Origin: Streptomyces omiyaensis
GTDB lineage: Bacteria > Actinomycetota > Actinomycetes > Streptomycetales > Streptomycetaceae
Length of the DNA: 64,000 nt
Direction: 5' to 3'
NCBI RefSeq assembly: GCF_014650895.1
Contig: NZ_BMVV01000003.1
Span: 372,001-436,000, forward strand
Part shown: positions 26,485 through 35,679 of the stretch, one piece after another
Position numbering within the stretch: the stretch's first letter is position 1
Layout: each line of letters opens with the position of its first letter
The notes under the pieces: model-generated
Told to the model about the DNA's origin: nothing
Database searches by the model: none
Seen by the model: only the letters and a program-made list of their open reading frames with translations
Made by a program: the position numbers and the translations under genes

Positions 26485-29400
26485 CTAACGCTCCTGGTTG
26501 TAGGTACTACCCGGGCCGAAGCCCGATCCGTTCGTGTCCGACCCCGCGGTACGACCCTGCTGGACACCGCGGCGCAGGTTGCTCAACCTGCCCCGGACGT
26601 CCTCGGGCGCGCGGGAGACCTGGGGGCCGCCCTGCGGGGTCTGCTCCGCGGTGCCCTCGACCAGGTTGGCCTTGGGGACGCGCCGGGGGAGACCGGACGG
26701 AGTGACCCCGCCCGCCTTCGGCTCGCGGAGCTTCTTGGCCTGCTCCCAGCGCTCGTCGTTGGCCGAGCGCCATTCCTCGGAGCCGTCGTTCTGGTTCTGC
26801 TCGTCCTGCCCCTCCGGCTGCGCGGGCTGGGCCGGCGGCGCGGACCGCTGCGCCTGGGGCGCCTGCGGGGCGGCACCGCCGCGGCGCGGCAGACCGGCGT
26901 CGGTCAGTGCGCTGCCGGTGTCCGGAGCGGGACTCGGAGCCGGAGCCGGACGGTCGAAGCCTACGCGGTCGTGGCCCTGTTCGGGAGCGACCTGGGAAGA
27001 TTCCGATTCCGGCCGGTAACCCTGGTCGAAAGCGCCCTGGTAGGAGGTCTGCGCGGGCCACTCGCCCTGGTGGGACTGGCCTTCGAACGCCTGGTCGTAT
27101 CCGGCGTGGGGCGCGTCCTGGGTTCCGTACGACGCTTCCGCATACGCCTGCTGCGGGTACCCCTCGGGCTGCTGTCCGTAGCCCGCGTAGCCCTGCTGCT
27201 GGGGGTAGCCGTAGCCGTCCTGCGGCTGCTGCTCGTACCCCTGCGCGTACTCCTGGCCGTACTCCTGCGCCTGCTCCTGGGCGTACTCCTGGCCCTGCTG
27301 CTCGTACCCGGAGCCGTACTCCTGGCCGTAGCCCTGCTCCTGGCCGTACTCCTGCGGGTGCTCCTGGCCGTACCCGGCCTCCTCGGCGTAGAGCGGCGCG
27401 TCGCCGCCCTGCACCTGGGCCTCCAGGGCCGCCCGGCGCTCCTCGCGCATCAGCGAGCGGTTGACCGGGTCGAGCTGGCGGCCCTCGCCCTCCTGCTCGT
27501 AGCGCGAGTCGTCGAAGCCGAGCTCCGCCGCGGTCCGCATCGGGGCGACCGCGGGCTCGAAGCCGGTCTGCTGCTGGTGCGGGATGATCTGGGAGACCGT
27601 GAAGTCGTCCTGGACCGGCTGCTCGCCACCGCCACCGTGGGTGATGGCGTCCGGGAGCATGACCAGCGAGGTGGTGCCGGCCTGCTCGCCCGAGGGGCGG
27701 AGCTGGACGCGGATGCCGTGCCGGTCGGAGAGCCGGCCGACCACGAAGAGGCCCATGCGCTGGGAGACGGCCGCGTCCACGGTGGGCGGGTTCGCCAGCT
27801 TGTGGTTGATGTCCGCGAAGTCCTCGGCGGTGAGGCCGATGCCCTTGTCGTGGATCTCGACCATCACGCGGCCGTCGGGGAGACGGGTCGCGGTCACGCG
27901 GACCTTGGTCTGCGGGGAGGAGAAGGTGGTGGCGTTCTCCAGCAGCTCGGCGAGCAGGTGCACGAGGTCGGTCACGGCCTGGCCGTGGATCTCGGCCTCC
28001 GGCACGCCGGCGATCTCGATGCGCTCGTACTGCTCCACCTCGGAGGAGGCGGCGCGCAGCACGTCGACCAGCGGGACCGGCTGGTCCCAGCGGCGGCCCG
28101 GCTCCTCGCCTGCGAGGACCAGGAGGTTCTCGCCGTTGCGGCGCATACGGGTCGCCAGGTGGTCCAGCTTGAAGAGGTTCTCCAGCTGGTCCGGGTCGGC
28201 CTCGTTGTTCTCCAGGTCGGTGATGAGGGTCAGCTGGCCCTCGATCAGCGACTGGTTGCGGCGCGACAGGTTGGTGAAGATCGCGTTGACGTTGCCGCGG
28301 AGCATGGCCTGCTCGGCGGCGAGCCGGACGGCCTCGCGGTGGACCTGGTCGAAGGCGCGGGCGACCTCGCCGATCTCGTCCTGCGAGTCGATCGGGATGG
28401 GCTGCACACGGGTGTCGACCCGGCCCGGCTCGGTCCGGGAGAGCTGGTCGACCAGCATCGGCAGGCGCTGCTCGGCGATGCCGAAGGCCGCGGTGCGCAG
28501 CTCGCGCATCGAGCGGCTCATCTGGCGGGCCATCATCCCGGCGAGGATGAAGGCGGCCAGCAGGGCGAGGACGACGCTGGCGCCGGTGACCCAGGCGTCG
28601 GTCTGCGCGTCGGAGGAGATGTCGGTGGCCTCGGCCACGGCCTTGTCGACGAGGACCTTCTCGACCTCGCTGTAGCCGTCGAACTTGGCGGTGGCGATCG
28701 CCATCCAGGTCTCGGCGGTGATGCCCTTGGCCGCGAGGGCCCGGATCGCGTCCGCGTCCTCGGCGGTGCCGATCAGGCCGGCCGCGCCGGTGTAGACCGA
28801 GCCGTCCTTGCCCTTGGGCAGGGTGACGTTCGCGGCCTGCATCTGCTTCTCGCCCGCGGCGGCCTTGCCGGCCATCACCTTCTTCAGGCGCTCGACGTCC
28901 TCGGCGGTGCCACCGGAGTTGTACTCGCCGAGGGCGATCTGCTCCAGGTAGTTGTACGAGTTGAACGCGACCGACTGCTGGGCGAAGACGGCGTCCTTGG
29001 CGCTGGGCCGGACGAGCAGGTGGGTGCCGATGGAGCGCTGGAGGGAGCCGGCGGCCTGCGCGAGCTGGATGGCGTAGACCGTCCGGCCGTAGCTGGTGAT
29101 GTTGCCGGTGCCCAGGCCGAGCTCGTTGGAGAACTCCATGAGGTAGTGCTGGACGCCGGTGTAGCCGAGCTGGGTGTTCACCGGGTCGAGGGCGGCCGTG
29201 TAGGCGGCCTTGCGGAGCGCGGCGAGCTTGGGCTCCTCGTTCTTGAACGCCTGCAGACGGCGCTCCAGGCCCTGGCCCGAGGGCATGTTCCGGACGGCCT
29301 CGTCGAACTTGGCGCGGGCCGCGTCGGTGTTGGCGTACGCCCGGGTGATGTCCTCGCCCGCGCGGTCCTTGCCGGCGAGCAGCGGGGCCGCCGTCAGGTC

Positions 29401-29721
29401 GCGCTCGTTGAGGAGGGCGGTGGAGTACTCCGAGGCGGCGCGCACGATGAGCGCCGTCTTCTCGGCGTCCTGGGCCTCCTGCCAGGTGTCGATCGACCCC
29501 TTGACCTGGAAGCCGCCCATGACGAGGCCGACCAGCACGGGTATGAGGAGGATCGCGTTCAGGCGGGTGGGCACGCGCCAGTTGCGCGGCGACAGCTTGC
29601 TGGAGCTGCCCCGGGGGGCGGGCGCGGGCGCGGGCGTCACCGGCACGTCCGCGGGCGATATCGCACCGCGCGACGGCGGGGTGAAGTTGCCCCGCGCCTC
29701 CTGCTCCGCGGAGCCATCCAT
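26485..29721 (-). CDS. cvnA2: Conservon sensor kinase-like protein CvnA (NIT-HAMP-HATPase)
   Basis: The 1078-residue membrane protein has TM1 near residues 54-72, an extracytoplasmic nitrate/nitrite-sensing-like NIT domain, TM2 near 375-400, HAMP, the dimerisation segment FKLDHLATRMRRNGENL, and an HATPase (LLAELLENATTFSSP, then DKGIGLTAEDF and RMGLFVVGRL). The C-terminal 300 residues are disordered, with a Tyr/Gln/Gly/Glu-rich stretch (about residues 775-890) built from YGQE-like repeats. There is no receiver partner nearby. It feeds the CvnB/C/D module. ATG at 29721 follows GTGAGGCGAAGC. The open frame continues 113 codons upstream without support. Confidence 0.94.
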   Translation of the reverse strand: MDGSAEQEARGNFTPPSRGAISPADVPVTPAPAPAPRGSSSKLSPRNWRVPTRLNAILLIPVLVGLVMGGFQVKGSIDTWQEAQDAEKTALIVRAASEYSTALLNERDLTAAPLLAGKDRAGEDITRAYANTDAARAKFDEAVRNMPSGQGLERRLQAFKNEEPKLAALRKAAYTAALDPVNTQLGYTGVQHYLMEFSNELGLGTGNITSYGRTVYAIQLAQAAGSLQRSIGTHLLVRPSAKDAVFAQQSVAFNSYNYLEQIALGEYNSGGTAEDVERLKKVMAGKAAAGEKQMQAANVTLPKGKDGSVYTGAAGLIGTAEDADAIRALAAKGITAETWMAIATAKFDGYSEVEKVLVDKAVAEATDISSDAQTDAWVTGASVVLALLAAFILAGMMARQMSRSMRELRTAAFGIAEQRLPMLVDQLSRTEPGRVDTRVQPIPIDSQDEIGEVARAFDQVHREAVRLAAEQAMLRGNVNAIFTNLSRRNQSLIEGQLTLITDLENNEADPDQLENLFKLDHLATRMRRNGENLLVLAGEEPGRRWDQPVPLVDVLRAASSEVEQYERIEIAGVPEAEIHGQAVTDLVHLLAELLENATTFSSPQTKVRVTATRLPDGRVMVEIHDKGIGLTAEDFADINHKLANPPTVDAAVSQRMGLFVVGRLSDRHGIRVQLRPSGEQAGTTSLVMLPDAITHGGGGEQPVQDDFTVSQIIPHQQQTGFEPAVAPMRTAAELGFDDSRYEQEGEGRQLDPVNRSLMREERRAALEAQVQGGDAPLYAEEAGYGQEHPQEYGQEQGYGQEYGSGYEQQGQEYAQEQAQEYGQEYAQGYEQQPQDGYGYPQQQGYAGYGQQPEGYPQQAYAEASYGTQDAPHAGYDQAFEGQSHQGEWPAQTSYQGAFDQGYRPESESSQVAPEQGHDRVGFDRPAPAPSPAPDTGSALTDAGLPRRGGAAPQAPQAQRSAPPAQPAQPEGQDEQNQNDGSEEWRSANDERWEQAKKLREPKAGGVTPSGLPRRVPKANLVEGTAEQTPQGGPQVSRAPEDVRGRLSNLRRGVQQGRTAGSDTNGSGFGPGSTYNQER

Positions 29722-29810
29722 GCTTCGCCTCACTCGACCAACAACCTCTCCGCGTCGGCACCTACGTCGTGCCGGTGTTTCGTTCAGGGCCGTACTACTC
29801 GGGAGTTCAT

Positions 29811-29822
29811 GAATTGCAGCAC
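29811..29822. promoter_or_regulatory. Motif upstream of cvnA2 shared with cvnA1
   Basis: GAATTGCAGCAC lies about 90 bp before the cvnA2 start. The matching GAATTCCAGCAC (35869-35880, 11 of 12 bases) lies about 190 bp before the cvnA1 start, in the same orientation. It could be a common regulator site; chance cannot be excluded. Confidence 0.35.
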
Positions 29823-29901
29823 GTGAAGGGGGCCGGTTCCAAACAGTGGGACGGAGCCGGTTTCCGTGGCCCACGCCTCGCATAAAACGGGCATAAAGAG
29901 C

Positions 29902-29925
29902 GAGCCCCGCCAAATGGCGGGGCTC
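29902..29925 (-). terminator. Hairpin between the two conservons
   Basis: A perfect 10-bp stem GAGCCCCGCC / GGCGGGGCTC with loop AAAT. On the minus strand it is followed by GCTCTTTATG, so it reads as a terminator for transcripts coming from cvnD1 before cvnA2. The remaining gap (29722-30084) holds a second imperfect GC-rich inverted repeat at about 30002-30058 and the cvnA2 promoter region. Confidence 0.7.
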
Positions 29926-30084
29926 AGGTGAGCGCAGCGGCACCGATCGGATGCGTCGGGTGTCCGAGGCGTCCGAATTCTCTGTCGAAATGTTATGAAG
30001 CCCCGGGCGGGCCGTGTCGAAGGCCACAGATCCACTCCGACCGGCCCGGCGCCCGGGCATATGACAACCGTCCTGGTGGGGAGC

Positions 30085-30666
30085 CTACTTGAGCCGCGCC
30101 ATGAGGGCGTGCTCGACGAGGGTGATGAGCGCGCTCTTCGCGTCCGCGCGGTGGCGGGCGTCGGTGGTGATGATCGGGGTGTCGGGACCGATCTGCAGCG
30201 CCTCGCGGACCTCGTCCGGGGTGTAGGGCTGGCTGCCGTCGAAGCCGTTGAGGGCGATGACGAAGGGCAGGCCGCTGTTCTCGAAGTAGTCGACGGCCGG
30301 GAAGCAGTCGGCGAGACGGCGGGTGTCGACGAGCACGACGGCGCCGATGGCGCCGCGGACCAGGTCGTCCCACATGAACCAGAAGCGGTCCTGGCCCGGC
30401 GTACCGAAGAGGTACAGGATCAGGTCCTGGTCCAGCGTGATGCGGCCGAAGTCCATCGCCACCGTGGTGGTGGTCTTGCCGCCGGTGTGGGTCAGGTCGT
30501 CGATACCGGCGGAGGCCGCGGTCATCACGGCCTCGGTACGCAGCGGGTTGATCTCCGAGACGGCACCCACGAACGTGGTCTTGCCGACGCCGAAGCCACC
30601 GGCCACCACGATCTTCGCGCTGGTGGTCGATCTGGCCGCGCCGCCGTTAGAGCTTGCGAAGTCCAC
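30085..30666 (-). CDS. cvnD1: Conservon small GTPase CvnD (first conservon)
   Basis: The 193-residue GTPase has the same motifs and length as its neighbour copy (VAGGFGVGKTTFVGAV, TPGQDRFW, NGFD). Differences are few, for example ASSNGG for ASSSGG, and ends ARLK for ARLR. It overlaps cvnC by 20 bp. The 223 nt at 30234-30456 are identical to 25021-25243. Confidence 0.95.
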   Translation of the reverse strand: MDFASSNGGAARSTTSAKIVVAGGFGVGKTTFVGAVSEINPLRTEAVMTAASAGIDDLTHTGGKTTTTVAMDFGRITLDQDLILYLFGTPGQDRFWFMWDDLVRGAIGAVVLVDTRRLADCFPAVDYFENSGLPFVIALNGFDGSQPYTPDEVREALQIGPDTPIITTDARHRADAKSALITLVEHALMARLK

Positions 30667-31057
30667 TGAGCACCCTTTCGAGCAGTGTCACGTCCGGCGT
30701 GCCGCCGGCTTCTCCGTTGCCCGGCTGGTGGATGGCCACCATGCCCGCCTCGGCCAGGTCGGCCACGAGGATCCGGGCGACACCGAGCGGCATCGACAGC
30801 AGGGCGGACACCTCGGCCACCGACTTGACCTCACGGCACAGGTGGCAGATGCGCTGGTGCTCGGGGAGGAGCGTGGCGAGGTGCGCCGGGTCGGCCGTGG
30901 TGCTGACCAGCGCCTCGATGGCGAGCTGGTAGCGCGGCCGGGTCCGGCCGCCGGTCATCGCATACGGACGGACCAGCGGCTGGTCGCCCTCATGACCGTA
31001 CGGATCGTCCAGGGACGAGCCGCCGTACGGATCGTGAGTGGCGGGGGGCGGGGTCAT
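30647..31057 (-). CDS. cvnC1: Conservon protein CvnC (DUF742)
   Basis: The 136-residue protein begins MTPPPATHDPYGGSSLDDPY and contains the DUF742 core (LVRPYAMTGGRTRPRYQLAI, HLCREVKSVAEVSALLSMPL, LLERVLSGLRKL). ATG at 31057 is preceded by GGAGGA on the coding strand. It lacks most of the Gln-rich linker of CvnC2. The 155-bp gap to cvnB is unusually long for a conservon and has no evident gene. Confidence 0.94.
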   Translation of the reverse strand: MTPPPATHDPYGGSSLDDPYGHEGDQPLVRPYAMTGGRTRPRYQLAIEALVSTTADPAHLATLLPEHQRICHLCREVKSVAEVSALLSMPLGVARILVADLAEAGMVAIHQPGNGEAGGTPDVTLLERVLSGLRKL

Positions 31058-31212
31058 GAATCCTCCGGGCGTGACAGCAAGACGTCTGCCGTCTGATGGG
31101 GCCGGTGGGGGGCCGGATGGGGCGGCCGGACGATGAACGGTGCCGGGGGCGGTACGGGATGGGGGGTGTACCGCCCCGTCGGGGAGCAGGTGCCGCGTGC
31201 GGGTGGGGGCCG

Positions 31213-31626
31213 CTAGTGCAGCAGGCTGCCCTGGAGCTCCGCGCGGAGATCCGGGGTGAGCACGCTGCCGGCCCGGTCGACCAGCAGCGCCATCTCGTAC
31301 CCCACGAGGCCGATGTCGCACTCCGGGTGCGCGAGCACGGCCAGCGAGGAGCCGTCCGAGACCGACATCAGGAAGAGGAAGCCGCGCTCCATCTCCACCA
31401 CGGTCTGTGCCACGGGTCCGCCCTCGAAGATCCGGGAGGCACCCGCGGTCAGCGAGGTGAGCCCGGACGCGACCGCCGCCAGCTGGTCGGCACGATCGCG
31501 GGGGAATCCTTCGGACATGGCCAGCAGGAGGCCGTCGGCGGAGACCACCACCGTGTGGGACACCCCGGGGGTGTTGTCCACGAAGTTGGTGATCAACCAG
31601 TTCAGATTCTGCGCCGCCTGGCTCAT
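31213..31626 (-). CDS. cvnB1: Conservon roadblock/LC7 protein CvnB
   Basis: The 137-residue roadblock domain protein differs from CvnB2 at a handful of positions (for example GGPVAQTVV for GGAVNQTVV, and PECDIG for PESDIG). ATG at 31626 is used by analogy; an ATG three codons upstream (31635) is possible and would touch the cvnA stop. The 97 nt at 31532-31628 are identical to 26380-26476. Confidence 0.95.
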   Translation of the reverse strand: MSQAAQNLNWLITNFVDNTPGVSHTVVVSADGLLLAMSEGFPRDRADQLAAVASGLTSLTAGASRIFEGGPVAQTVVEMERGFLFLMSVSDGSSLAVLAHPECDIGLVGYEMALLVDRAGSVLTPDLRAELQGSLLH

Positions 31627-31635
31627 CGCGCTCAA

Positions 31636-34600
31636 CTATCGCTCCTGCTGGTGGTTCGGACCGAGGTGGAAGCTACCCGTGGTCGAGTTGCCCGCCTGTC
31701 GGCCCTGCTGGATACCGCGGCGGAGATTGGTGAGCCGGCCGCGGACGTCGTCGGGTGCACGCGAGACCTGGGGGCCGGCCGAGTGGGCCTGCTCCTGTGC
31801 GGTCCCGGGTACGAGGTTGGCCTTCGGCACACGGCGCGGAAGACCGGAGGTGGTGACCCCGCCGGCGGAGGGCTTGCGCGCCCGCTCGGCCTGGCGCACC
31901 AGATCGTCGTTGGGCGAGGGCCGCCACGAGGCCGAGCCCGGCCGGCCACCGTCGCCGGCGGCCGGACCGCCCGCCGGCCGCGGACCCGCCGGAGCGGGCT
32001 GCTGCACGACCGGGGTCTGCATGGTCTGGTCGACCTGGGGCGTCCGCTGCTGCTGCTGCGCGGGCTGGACCGGCTGCGCCGGGGCCTGCTGCTGACCCTG
32101 GTCCTGGTGGAACCAGTTGGTCTCCAGCGTGTCGTACAGCGGGGTGCGCCCGTCCGCCGTGCCCGGCGCCGGCGGCAGGGCCTCCGGACGGCGCGACCGG
32201 CCGAGCTGCGGCTGACGCGGCTCGGGGGCCTGGGCCTGCGGCGCCCCGTGCTGCGGAGCCTGCGGGAGGCCCTGCTGCTGGGGAGCGAACTCGTTCCCGG
32301 TGCGCTGACGCGGGGCCGGGGCCTGCGGGGCCTGCTGCTGCGCCTGCGGCACGAAGGGCTGGCTGCCGTACGGCGGGTGGCCCTGGTACTGCGGGGCCTG
32401 CGGGCCCTGGGGAGCCTGCGGTCCCTGGGGCGCCTGCGGGGCACCGAAGTCGGGGCGCGGGAACTGGCCCGTCGAGCCGGGACCCTGCGGCAGCTGCGGA
32501 GCCTGGGGCTGCGGAGCCTGCGGGGCCTGCGGCATCTGGGGAGCCTGGGGCGCCTGCGGGGCACCGAAGTCCGGCCGCGGGAACTGGCCCGTGGAACCGG
32601 GACCCTGCGGGGCCAGGGGCGCCTCGTACTCCGGCCGCGCGAACTGCGCGGTGGAGGCCGGGTCCTGGTACTGCGGGGCCTGCGGCATCTGCGGGGCACC
32701 GAAGTCGGGACGCGGGAACTGGCCCGTCGAACCCGGGCCCTGCGGGGCGCCGGGCGCGGCGAACGCACCCGTGGTCTCCGGGTCCTCGTGGCCGCGCGGG
32801 GCGTCCAGCGGGGTCATGTCCTGCTGCGGGCGGCGCACCGGCTGCTGGGCCGCCGGGTCGCTGCCCCAGCTCGCACCCTGCGGGCGCTGCGGCTGCGGGT
32901 TGCCACCGGGCAGCTCGGCGCGCGGGAAGCCGTTCGGGGCACCCAGCGGGTCCTGCTGCTGCGGGGCCTGCTGGTTCTGAGGTGCCTGCTGGTTCTGCGG
33001 CGGCTGCTGGTTCTGCCGGGAGCCCCACACGTCCGTGCGGGACGGGATGGCGCTGGCCGCGCCGCCGATGAGACCGGCACCGGGGCCGGGCTGCGGGAGC
33101 TGCGGGAGCTGACCGGTCTGCTCCAGCTGCGCGTTGGCGGGCTGGGGCTGCTGCGGAGCCGGGGCCTGCGGCGCGCCGTCGCGGGCGGGCAGCGCGGTGC
33201 GCGGAGCACCGCCGGTGCCGACCTGGGGACGGGCTCCGCCCGGACCGGCGCCGAGGCGGCCGGCCGGGGCTGAGGGGCCGCCGAGGCCCGGACGCCCGGC
33301 ACCGGGACCGCCGGCACCCGGACCGCCGGCCGCGCCGGGGCCGCCGGGCAGACGCCCGCCGGGGGCGTTGCCGCCCTGCGGGGCCGCGCCCTGGGAACCG
33401 GGGCCCGCCTTGGGGGCCGGCTTGCGGCCGCCCTGGGCGACGTCGACGGGGAGCATGACGAGCGCGGTGGTGCCGCCCGAGTCGGACGGGCGCAGCTGGA
33501 TGCGGATGCCGTGTCGCAGGGACAGGCGGCCGACCACGAAGAGGCCCATGCGGCGGGAGACGGAGACGTCCACGGTGGGCGGCGAGGCGAGCCGCTCGTT
33601 GATCGCCGCGAGGTCCTCGGGGGAGAGACCGATGCCGGTGTCGTGGATCTCGACCAGCACGCGCCCGTCGGGCAGCGCGTGGCCGGTGACCCGGACCTTG
33701 GTCTGCGGGGAGGAGAACGAGGTGGCGTTCTCGAGCAGCTCGGCGAGGAGGTGCACGAGGTCGTTGACGACCCGGCCGGCGACGTCCGTCGCCGGGACCG
33801 CGGCCAGTTCGATGCGCTCGTACTGCTCCACCTCGGAGGCGGCGGCACGCAGGACGTCGACCAGCGGGACCGGGCGGGTCCAGCGGCGGCCCGGCTCCTC
33901 GCCGGCGAGGACGAGGAGGTTCTCGCCGTTCCGGCGCATACGGGTCGCGAGGTGGTCGAGCTTGAAGAGCGAGGAGAGCTGGTCCGGGTCGGCCTCGCGG
34001 GACTCCAGCTCGGAGATGAGCGAGAGCTGGCGCTGGATGAGGCCCTGGGAGCGGCGCGAGAGGTTGGTGAACATCGCGTTGACGTTGCCCCGGAGGAGGG
34101 CCTGCTCGGCGGCGAGGCGGACGGCCTCGCGGTGCACGTCGTCGAAGGCCGCGGCCACCTGGCCGATCTCGTCACGGGAGTGCACGCCGACGGACTCGAC
34201 GGAGGTGTCGACGTCCTGCGGGTCGGACTCGGAGAGCTGCTTGACCAGCTCGGGCAGGCGTTCCTGGGCGACCTTGGTCGCGGTGTCCTGGAGCCGGCGC
34301 AGCGAGCGGATCATGGACCGGGCCACGACGAAGGCGCCGATGAGCGAGACGCCGAGGACGAGCAGGATCAGCGCACCGTTGATGATGGCCTCGCGCTGCG
34401 ACTCCTGCCGCAGCTCACGGGCCATCGTCTCCATGTCGCCGAGGAGCTGGTTCTCGATGCGGCCCATGGCCGCGATCTTGGTCTCGTACTCGTCGGTGAA
34501 GTTGAGGTAACCGCGGCGCACGCCGCCGGGCATGGCCCCGTCGGACTTCAGCACGCGCTCGGCGTACTTCTCGGCGTCCACGATCGTGGGGTTGCCGGAG

Positions 34601-35679
34601 TGCAGCGAGTCGGTGAGGTCGGTGGCGTCGCCGCCGGTCGCCTCGTAGATCGCGGTGAAGGACTTGAAGGCGTTGCTCTCGCCGTTGAGCGCGGCCTCGC
34701 CGTAGAGGCGGTCGCCGGGCTGGATGCGGCCGGCGGTCTTGTCGCTGGCGGGCAGGGCGCCGGCGATGATCGCCTGCTGGATGGAGGCGTACTCCTTGGC
34801 GGACGAGAACGCGGCGAGCGCGCGGGTCCGCTTGATCATCTCGGGGTTGCTGGTCGCCTGCGCCATGTCCTGGGAGAGGCTGAGCAGCGAGCGGATGAGA
34901 CGGCTGTACGCCTCGACCGTCACCGAGTGCTGGACGCCCTGCTTGTACGCGGTCGTCCGGATGTTGTGGAGGTCGATGACCTGCGACGCGATGGTGTTGA
35001 CGTTGGAGCGGATGCTCCGCAGCGCCTCGTCGTCCTCGCCGTTCGGGATGGCCCGGGTGGCGTCGAGGAAGGCGTCGTACTGGCGGTCCGTGCGGCGGCG
35101 CGGGTTGGCGACCTGGTAGTCGCTGATCGGGCGCCCGTTGGCGAGCGGACCCGCGGAGAGGTCGCGCTCGGCCTGGAGGGCCTGGGCGAGCGCGGTCGCC
35201 TCACGGGTCAGCTTGGTGAGCAGCTGCATGTGGTCGAGCTGCTGCATGTCCTGGAGCGACTCGCTGATGCGGATGCCGCCGAGGCTGGTGGCCGCGACCA
35301 CGGGGAGGGTCAGCAGGGCCACGAGGCGCGTCGAGATGCGCCAGTTGCGCAGCGCTATTCGGGGACCGGTGGAGTTCTCCGGGGGAGTGGGCGCTGCGCC
35401 CTTCTCCCCGCGCGGCGCGCCGGGCGCGCCGGACTGGTCGCCGGGCGCGGCGGACGGGCCGGAACGGCGTGCGGAGCCCTCGCCGGACTCGCCGTTCGGC
35501 CGCGCGGCCTTGCCCTGGTTCCTGCCCTGGCCGCCCGGGCCGGGCGCCTGCTGGGTGGAGTGCGGGGCCGCGGGACCGCGATCGGCCCCGGCACGCGGTT
35601 CCTGCTCCGACGGAGCCTCCGCGCGGCCCTTGCGGGCCGGGGCGGAGCCCGCGCCATCCCTCTTGAAACGTCCCTGCAC
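31636..35679 (-). CDS. cvnA1: Conservon sensor kinase-like protein CvnA (NIT-HAMP-HATPase)
   Basis: The 1347-residue protein has a disordered cytoplasmic N-terminus of about 105 residues, TM1 near 118-136 (LVALLTLPVVAATSLGG), a NIT sensing domain, TM2 near 431-453, HAMP, a dimerisation helix (FKLDHLATRMRRNGENL), and an HATPase (LLAELLENATSFSSP, DTGIGLSPEDL, RMGLFVVGRLS). It ends in a 550-residue Pro/Gln-rich region with repeated STGQFPRPDF units. GTG at 35679 gives the family-like start VQGRFKRDG. The frame stays open another 241 codons upstream, but that part has no family match or ribosome site. First gene of the conservon transcript. Confidence 0.92.
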   Translation of the reverse strand: MQGRFKRDGAGSAPARKGRAEAPSEQEPRAGADRGPAAPHSTQQAPGPGGQGRNQGKAARPNGESGEGSARRSGPSAAPGDQSGAPGAPRGEKGAAPTPPENSTGPRIALRNWRISTRLVALLTLPVVAATSLGGIRISESLQDMQQLDHMQLLTKLTREATALAQALQAERDLSAGPLANGRPISDYQVANPRRRTDRQYDAFLDATRAIPNGEDDEALRSIRSNVNTIASQVIDLHNIRTTAYKQGVQHSVTVEAYSRLIRSLLSLSQDMAQATSNPEMIKRTRALAAFSSAKEYASIQQAIIAGALPASDKTAGRIQPGDRLYGEAALNGESNAFKSFTAIYEATGGDATDLTDSLHSGNPTIVDAEKYAERVLKSDGAMPGGVRRGYLNFTDEYETKIAAMGRIENQLLGDMETMARELRQESQREAIINGALILLVLGVSLIGAFVVARSMIRSLRRLQDTATKVAQERLPELVKQLSESDPQDVDTSVESVGVHSRDEIGQVAAAFDDVHREAVRLAAEQALLRGNVNAMFTNLSRRSQGLIQRQLSLISELESREADPDQLSSLFKLDHLATRMRRNGENLLVLAGEEPGRRWTRPVPLVDVLRAAASEVEQYERIELAAVPATDVAGRVVNDLVHLLAELLENATSFSSPQTKVRVTGHALPDGRVLVEIHDTGIGLSPEDLAAINERLASPPTVDVSVSRRMGLFVVGRLSLRHGIRIQLRPSDSGGTTALVMLPVDVAQGGRKPAPKAGPGSQGAAPQGGNAPGGRLPGGPGAAGGPGAGGPGAGRPGLGGPSAPAGRLGAGPGGARPQVGTGGAPRTALPARDGAPQAPAPQQPQPANAQLEQTGQLPQLPQPGPGAGLIGGAASAIPSRTDVWGSRQNQQPPQNQQAPQNQQAPQQQDPLGAPNGFPRAELPGGNPQPQRPQGASWGSDPAAQQPVRRPQQDMTPLDAPRGHEDPETTGAFAAPGAPQGPGSTGQFPRPDFGAPQMPQAPQYQDPASTAQFARPEYEAPLAPQGPGSTGQFPRPDFGAPQAPQAPQMPQAPQAPQPQAPQLPQGPGSTGQFPRPDFGAPQAPQGPQAPQGPQAPQYQGHPPYGSQPFVPQAQQQAPQAPAPRQRTGNEFAPQQQGLPQAPQHGAPQAQAPEPRQPQLGRSRRPEALPPAPGTADGRTPLYDTLETNWFHQDQGQQQAPAQPVQPAQQQQRTPQVDQTMQTPVVQQPAPAGPRPAGGPAAGDGGRPGSASWRPSPNDDLVRQAERARKPSAGGVTTSGLPRRVPKANLVPGTAQEQAHSAGPQVSRAPDDVRGRLTNLRRGIQQGRQAGNSTTGSFHLGPNHQQER
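32442..32745 (-). repeat. In-frame repeats in the CvnA1 tail
   Basis: Three exact copies of PGSTGQFPRPDFGAPQ (around 32442-32490, 32562-32610 and 32694-32745) and one diverged copy ASTAQFARPEYEAP (around 32615-32660), separated by APQ-rich linkers, fall at residues about 978-1080. A related ETTGAF stretch lies just N-terminal. The Ser/Thr-Gly-Gln-Phe core looks like a docking or phosphorylation motif. Confidence 0.8.

Noticed and set aside
26065..29826. A 1253-codon plus-strand frame opposite cvnA2
   Set aside because: Leu/Val/Arg-rich antisense shadow caused by the GC-rich codon pattern; the minus-strand kinase has full domain structure.
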